From Dipteronia dyeriana (lineage: Eukaryota > Streptophyta > Magnoliopsida > Sapindales > Sapindaceae): 64,000 bases of DNA. Position 1 is the first letter of the stretch, and each line of letters starts with the position of its first letter. The stretch is from positions 8,203,768-8,267,767 of the forward strand of contig CM065300.1 in assembly GCA_032871835.1 (NCBI GenBank). The letters run 5' to 3'. The position numbers and the translations under genes are program-made. The notes under the pieces are model-generated. The model saw nothing but the letters and a program-made list of their open reading frames with translations. It made no database searches and had not been told where the DNA came from. This document shows, in pieces, positions 58,358 to 64,000 of the stretch.

Positions 58358-59396
58358 TATAGTAATGCTTTTTCTCTAAATTTGGTGTCTTCAACACTCC
58401 AATCCATTCATTTAAATCATACAAATTTAATCTAATGTAAATGAATGAGGGCACCAGATTTGGACAAAATAATATTACTCATATATAAAATATTTTGTTT
58501 GAAAGGTGTTTCCCTTCTATTTTTACAATTTAAGAGCATCTCCAATGTAAAAATGACTTGTATATGAATTATTGTTGACGTTGCAACAATATCAAGGAAC
58601 TTGCTTCCTATGTGGTATAAATATGGATTTGATAGACGATCAACTTAAATGTTTGTCTCCAATTCTTCTTCTTAAAACACATTTTGTTTTAATAATGTGT
58701 TCAATTTTATTTTTTATTTTATTTTTTATTTTATTTCCTTACTAAAAATAGATGAAAAATTAATGTCAATTTTAAATGTTTACTGAGTCAGCTTAAAAAA
58801 AGTTGTGTAACAGGTCGTCTGAAAGTGAATGGTCGTGTTGACAATATCTAATTTTTTTTTTACCACGTCAGTTTGAAGTTGAATATACACGACTGCATTA
58901 GAGAAAGATTTTTTAAAAAAATATTTATTAATCTGACGTTACATCTTTTTTTCGTAAGTCACGTTTACATTAATGATGTTATAATATAAACAAAATCTGA
59001 TAACAAGTAGACTGTATCAATCAAATTAATTATTATTACAAATATGTCTCTTAAAGTTGAATCTATTCACTAATAATAAATCAACTAATTAAATTTATAT
59101 TTCCAGAATTGGTTCGATCCCGGGTTTGATGGGACCTATAAAAAGATCCATTAAATTTTTAAAAAATGGTAAGAAACGAAATAAAAAATTGTAGAATAAA
59201 TTATTTTGATAAAATCATAATTTTAAAAGGAAACCTAAATGTAATTGTTTCAGATTAACCACTCTAATACGAACTTTTGTTCCCCACTTCCCCCTCGTGT
59301 GAAATTTATTTACTTTTTAATTTTTTTAATTATCTACATAACTGGTTTTTAGTTTATTTGTCTGTCCTAGTCCTAATTCAAATATATATATATTTA

Positions 59397-61262
59397 GGAT
59401 TAATAGTATCAATGCCCCTGAACTGAGGTGCCTTATGAATTTTTTTTCTTGATATTAAAACCCCTGAACATTCATTTATTGGAAAACACAGGCATAAGTC
59501 AAACGGACGTTATGGAAAAATTATATTTACATACATTGATTATATAAATAATTATATTAAAACTGAAAAAATATAATAATATCACACAAACACCTTATAA
59601 CCTATTTGACTAATTTCCAACAAAATAAATAATAATAATAATAATTTTAATTTAAAAACAAAAATTAAAATGTTTTAATGTATATAATATAGTAAATGCA
59701 TTTAAATTAATTTTCATTTCTCTCTCCCACTAATTAAATAATTATTATTATTATCAAAATATTAAATAGTAATTTAATTTTAAAATAATTAAATGTTAAT
59801 ATAAATTAAAAAATAAATTAAACAATTCATTTAATATAAAACTAAATTAGAAAATTAAAATAATAGTAATAAATAAATATTTAAATAAACTTAAAAACAT
59901 TATCACGTTCTGTCTCCTCTCTCCTAAACACTATCTTCTCGTTTCTCTCCTCTCTCGATCTCATCTCTAGTTCTCTTTCTCAATCTCTCTCAAAATCTTT
60001 CACCATTCATCAAACCCAATCTCGATCCAGAATTCATCATCGATCACAAGATCGCATTCCTCCCTCTATCTAAACCCACTTCATGGGGTCATCGTCAATG
60101 GTGGTTTTATGATGATACCAATTTGTATAACTATCGTTCACAACTACCGCCACTGCTGCCACGTCTACCATTATCTCCTTTGTTTCCCTGTTTGGATGCC
60201 TAAAATCCATATATTTCGAATTTTCCATATTTTTTTAGATTTTTTTTTGTTGCTATTTTCTATATTTTTGTATAAATATTATTATAAATCTGATTTTGTG
60301 AAGGTAAGATATTGTTTTGATTGAAGATGTATGTTGGATGTTGCATCTGGATTTGGTTTTGTTATAAAGGTTAGATCACACAAATAGATTTGTTTCCAGA
60401 TTTTTTTTCTCGTATATTTTTTTCTAGATTTTCCATTTTTTATTACTGAAAATATGGATTATTGGATGAAATTTATTGTTTTTTTGTTGATTTTTTCTTG
60501 TTTGTGAAATTTAATTTGGTGATGATAGAGGATGGTGGATGATATATGAGTGATGATGACGAATGGTGGATGGAGGGGAGGTTTTGATGATTTTGGTTTG
60601 GGATGGAAAGAGAATCGATTAGAAATGAGAGAGAGGAGGGATCACATTAGGTGTATACATATGATGGAGAAGATGAGTATGAGTGCATATCTACCATCTT
60701 ATCTCACCTAATCTAATGGTCTAAAAATAGTGTAATTTTTTGGGGTTGGAGATCCTTCACCATATATATATATATATGCGTTGTATATGGACAATTGATT
60801 ATGGAGAAAATTTAACAAGTATATGCACTTTTAGTCAAAATATGTAAATCTAATAATTCATATCCAACGCACCGATGAAGTTATATCGGTGTTGACTTGA
60901 ATTTTGTTGTATATATATATACAATTTATTATTTTTAAAGTTTATTATTAATATTATTATTATTTAAAGTTAATTATTAATATTAATATTAATATTTTTA
61001 AAGTTTATTATTATTATTATTTTATTAATATTAATAATATTTTTATTTATTTATTGGACATTAGTCAAACAAATTAAAGATTATGTTTTTCTAATTTTAA
61101 TAAAATTATTTATATAATCAAGATACATATATATAATTTTTTTTTAATATTTATTTTTCTCCGGCTAGCTTCTATCGATCAATAAAAGTTAGGACTTTAA
61201 TATCAAGAAAAAAAAAATCATTAGACATTTTCCTACATGCTGAAAATTCAGTAGAGGTCGGT
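59397..61262. mobile_element. MULE-like non-autonomous element, copy B only
   Basis: Inverted TTTTTTTTCTTGATATTAAA lies at about 59439-59458 and, reversed, at about 61197-61217, followed inward by CCTGAAC / CCTAAC. The element fills a gap relative to copy A (between 44.34 and 44.57 kb). The interior is AT-rich with a CT-rich tract near 59905-59995 and a region reading like captured 5' UTR, but no supported ORF. Exact ends and target duplication were not resolved. Confidence 0.55.
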
Positions 61263-61379
61263 AATTTAAATGAAGATCCTGTTGTGGGTTCCACGGAATC
61301 CAAACGGAAATAACAATAAACAACTGTTTAAGGAAACAAATTATACATATAATATTTTAATTCGAATCAAAAGTCGTAA

Positions 61380-61388
61380 CTATAAAAG
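61380..61388 (+). promoter_or_regulatory. TATA box of FLZ copy B
   Basis: CTATAAAAGGCGCG in copy B reads CCGTAAAAGGCGCG in copy A, so only copy B has a consensus TATA at this place, 300 bases before the ATG. Confidence 0.45.
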
Positions 61389-61680
61389 GCGCGAACTAGG
61401 AGACCAAATCTAAACCCAACTCAAATACCTCACTAATCACTCCCTATAATAATCCCTCTCTTTAATTCTCTTCGTCTTATCAAAATCCCTAATTTTATTC
61501 TTTCGATTTCGATTTCGATTTCGATTTTTGAGTTCGATTTCTCTCTTCTGTCTTCCGCGACAACTTCCCTTCAACACCTAAAACCCTAATTTTTTGTTGT
61601 TCGACAATAGTAGTTGGGGTTCTTTTTCAAATCTTGATCAACCAGAACTCAAGAACCCTAGACGACGACGACCACCCATA

Positions 61681-62561
61681 ATGTCTAGAATGCGATCTCG
61701 GGGTTTTCGGTCGTCGAGCCAAGGGGAGCTGACTGTGTTCAACCAGCTCCGACCCTTCGACTACTCTCCGGTGGATTTCTTCGAGAAGAAGCGTAAGGCT
61801 CTGGCCACCGCCGTGAGGCCTCCGGAGGAGAAGCCACGCCCGCAAGTTACATTTACGATTGGGGACTCAGATAGCGAGGACACCGACTCGCGATCGAAGA
61901 AGACGACGAAGAAGAAGGTCGATGAAGGATTCTGTGCTTTTCTCAAGAATTGCTGTTTGTGCAAGAAGAAGTTTGAAAAGAAAAAGGATTTCTACATGTA
62001 TGGGTGAGTACATGACTTGTTTTCTTTTCTTGTTTTTTAATTAATTAATTTAATCGTTTCTTAATTTGAATTTGAATTTGAACTCTAACGATCAGTTTTG
62101 ATTGTTTAAAATTTGTAATTAGTAAAGGGCTTTTTTTGTGCTTTGTTCTTAGTTTGGTTTGTAATTACTAAGTTGATTTTCTTAATTTAACAAAAACATA
62201 TTGAAAGCTAATAGAAACAACTCCTCGTGATTTCTTTTCCTTCTGTGTTATTTGTAAGTCTTGGCTAGTTAATTGTTATCAAAAAGTATGGTTCTTTGTC
62301 ACAAAGTGATAATCTTTTTCTCTGTTTTTTAGCTGTTGTGATGTAATATGTTGTTTGTTACTTTGGGACCACTATTTTATCCACATTAGTGCTGATGGAA
62401 TTAGAATCTGTGTGTGATTTTGCAGGTACCTGCAAGCCTTTTGCTCTCCTGATTGCCGAGAGGATCAAATTGCTTTGGATGGATTTTATGAAGAAGTTGA
62501 AAAAGAAACAATCAGCTTAGCAATGTCAAAGCAAGGATTTGGTGGTACTCGTAAGTTCTGA
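61681..62561 (+). CDS. FLZ (FCS-like zinc finger) protein, copy B
   Basis: Exons are 61681-62003 and 62426-62561, with a phase-2 GT-AG intron at 62004-62425; the product is 152 residues. It has the same start, N-terminal Arg/Ser segment and FLZ domain as copy A: CCLCKKKF, DFYMYG, AFCSPDCREDQI. It differs by a 4-residue insertion in the Lys-rich linker (TTKK before KVDEGF), S to C in the first zinc pair context (NCCLC), and A to E and V to other near GFYEEVEKE, ending GFGGTRKF. Role as in copy A: probable SnRK1-binding scaffold. Both copies keep all four zinc cysteines, so both are probably functional; the changes are conservative. The leader has a (GATTTC)n stretch near 61503-61527. Confidence 0.94.
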
Positions 62562-64000
62562 TTAGGTAGCTGTAAGTACTAAGTAGCTAGCTAGCTGATT
62601 GACTGACCAAGAAGAAGTTTATTCGCTAAAAGATGATGCGTGGAGCTGTAAGGTTTTTGCATTCAGCTTCGCTCTTTTTATAGTATATAGCATACTAGAA
62701 GTAGTATATAGCAGCAGCATATGTGGTGGCTTTGTCACTCTGATTATTTTCATCAGTTGACATGTCAATGTGTCTCTAGGAGGTTCAATTCAATTTCTTT
62801 GTTTATTCAGTTTCGAACTCTGTTAGAATATGGGTTTTTTTTTTGTTGTCATTAAAAGCTAGATGATACAATAAAGTGAGTTGTTTTAATGGAACTTGTT
62901 AATAATTCCAAAAACTGAAGAGATGTTTGTTGTTTTTGATGGATTTTGAAACAATTTGGCTCCTTCTACAGAGATGGTCAATGGGATTTACTTTGATAGA
63001 TAAATTACTCACTTTGTATTTGAAGAAATTATACAGACATAGGTGTCTTTTTGCCTGTTCAATTGCAACAGCAGCAGCTGCTTTTAAAAAAGAAAAGAAA
63101 AGAGTAAATAGTTATAGAATTGGTAAAAACAGAGAGAATAAGATTAAGACCACACACCACTGGTATGCTCTGCATTGCAGAGACAAAAGCTACATGCTTC
63201 TTCTGTAATCTTTAGTTACTGTTTTTCAGGGTGCTGTTCCTTTCATCCCCCATTAACAAAATCCAATAAAGAACAACCCCATGTGTGCAAATCTTATTCT
63301 ACATATCTAAAATATTTAATTTCAATTGATGTAACAATTTGATTGCATCTCCGTATTGCAATTACGAATCACTTGCTTCATATTTTTTTTCTAGTTTGTT
63401 GTTCACCTCTCAAACAAAGGAAGGGCGAGGAGACTACTTTAATCAGTAAAAGCATTAGTAGATAGAAAGAAAGCATCAGGTCTCTCTGTTATAAACTACT
63501 GTATTTTGTAATGAGTACCCACCAAATATCTACCTACCTCTTCATTTCAATTACATCATCAAAAGAACTTGGAATGATTATATTCACCATTATCTTTAGT
63601 TGACATTTTTTGGATAGGTATGTTAATTCATCATTGATTCATTTACATGATGGTGTGTGTTCAGTTCTTCAGGATGCCGGTGACAAAACATATACCAAGG
63701 AATCATATCTAAAGTGTGGTGCATACATATACGGCTGTACAAATCTAGATCTAAGAAAATGACATTGTCTAAAGAGTTACTCCAAAACCAAGAAAAAGAC
63801 CTTTGAAGTGATTCCCACTTGTAGGTGGTGCTGGTGGGGGGACCAATTTAGAAATAATCTCAGTTTGGAAGAAGCAAAGTATATGCCTTGGCTTCTCTTC
63901 AACTTATAATGAATATAGAATATAGAAAATAGAATAAAAAAAACTTTAACCGATTTTAACGATCATGTATCATATAATCATTAAAAGTTCGAACGAAACA
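62562..64000. other. 3' UTR and flank of FLZ copy B
   Basis: Matches 45881-46895 and 47262-47640 of copy A, without the MITE at 46896. The ORF at 62927-63208 has no homologue-supported frame. No gene was seen before the window end. Confidence 0.6.

Larger units (their letters stand above)
48280..64000. repeat. Segmental duplication copy B
   Basis: Second unit of the tandem duplication, with TyrRS and FLZ genes in the same order as copy A. It continues past the window end, so its full length is unknown. Copy-specific material: TyrRS exons 1-2 and promoter, the 54.7-57.4 kb region, and insertions at 58.0-58.98 and 59.4-61.26 kb. Confidence 0.9.

Noticed and set aside
59109..59122. GGTTCGATCCCGGG resembling a tRNA T-loop
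   Set aside because: No D-loop, anticodon arm or pairing acceptor stem in the surrounding AT-rich sequence; copy A at 44107 has the same motif without structure.
1..64000. CRISPR arrays, bacterial operons, origins or riboswitches
   Set aside because: None seen; all direct repeats found are degenerate minisatellites or transposon arrays in plant DNA.

Overview
The window is nuclear DNA of a dicot plant. It is AT-rich, has short spliced genes with GT-AG introns, and carries plant-only families: Ole e 6-like cysteine peptides, FLZ zinc-finger proteins, a caulimovirid relic, a Tat-lineage Ty3/gypsy element, a Ulp1-carrying Mutator-like element (MULE) and hAT MITEs. The species cannot be named from the sequence. 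All calls come from reading the sequence by eye; no alignment or database search was run.

Layout. 1-6360: decayed endogenous pararetrovirus (Caulimoviridae, florendovirus/petuvirus-like) with the order movement protein, coat protein, protease, reverse transcriptase, RNase H and an unrecognised C-terminal domain, then a viral-type promoter, abutting an AT microsatellite. 8361-8735 and 23304-23746: two paralogous Ole e 6-like secreted peptide genes. Between them lie a full-length but dead Tat retrotransposon (9828-21604, near-matching target duplication, LTRs about 96-97% identical by hand count) and a 480-bp GC-rich hAT MITE. 25077-25697: a hAT MITE with a perfect 8-bp target duplication.

From about 26.66 kb onward the window is a tandem segmental duplication. 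Copy A is about 26.66-47.6 kb and copy B runs from about 48.28 kb past the window end. Each copy holds a cytosolic tyrosyl-tRNA synthetase (TyrRS) gene on the minus strand and an FLZ gene on the plus strand. Both TyrRS copies are broken, at different sites. Copy A's TyrRS was invaded by a three-level nest: a foldback MITE split by a hAT MITE, itself split by a 9.05-kb MULE carrying a DUF1985/Ulp1-protease gene and a MURA transposase gene, both decayed. Both FLZ copies look intact (148 and 152 residues). Copy A alone has a small minus-strand gene (42840-43289) for a secreted protein with a CX3C-X12-CX3C helical-hairpin motif and a long Glu/Arg/Lys tail, the most novel-looking coding unit here.

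Because the duplicates act as each other's empty sites, many insertions can be polarised: the MITE at 46896-47253, the foldback element near 27.02-27.27 kb, the solo-LTR-like block near 27.49-28.37 kb, the MULE nest, and in copy B insertions near 58.0-59.0 and 59.4-61.26 kb. Supported likely-functional genes are few: the Ole e 6-like pair, the FLZ pair and possibly the hairpin peptide. The rest is mobile DNA, pseudogene or AT-rich spacer.
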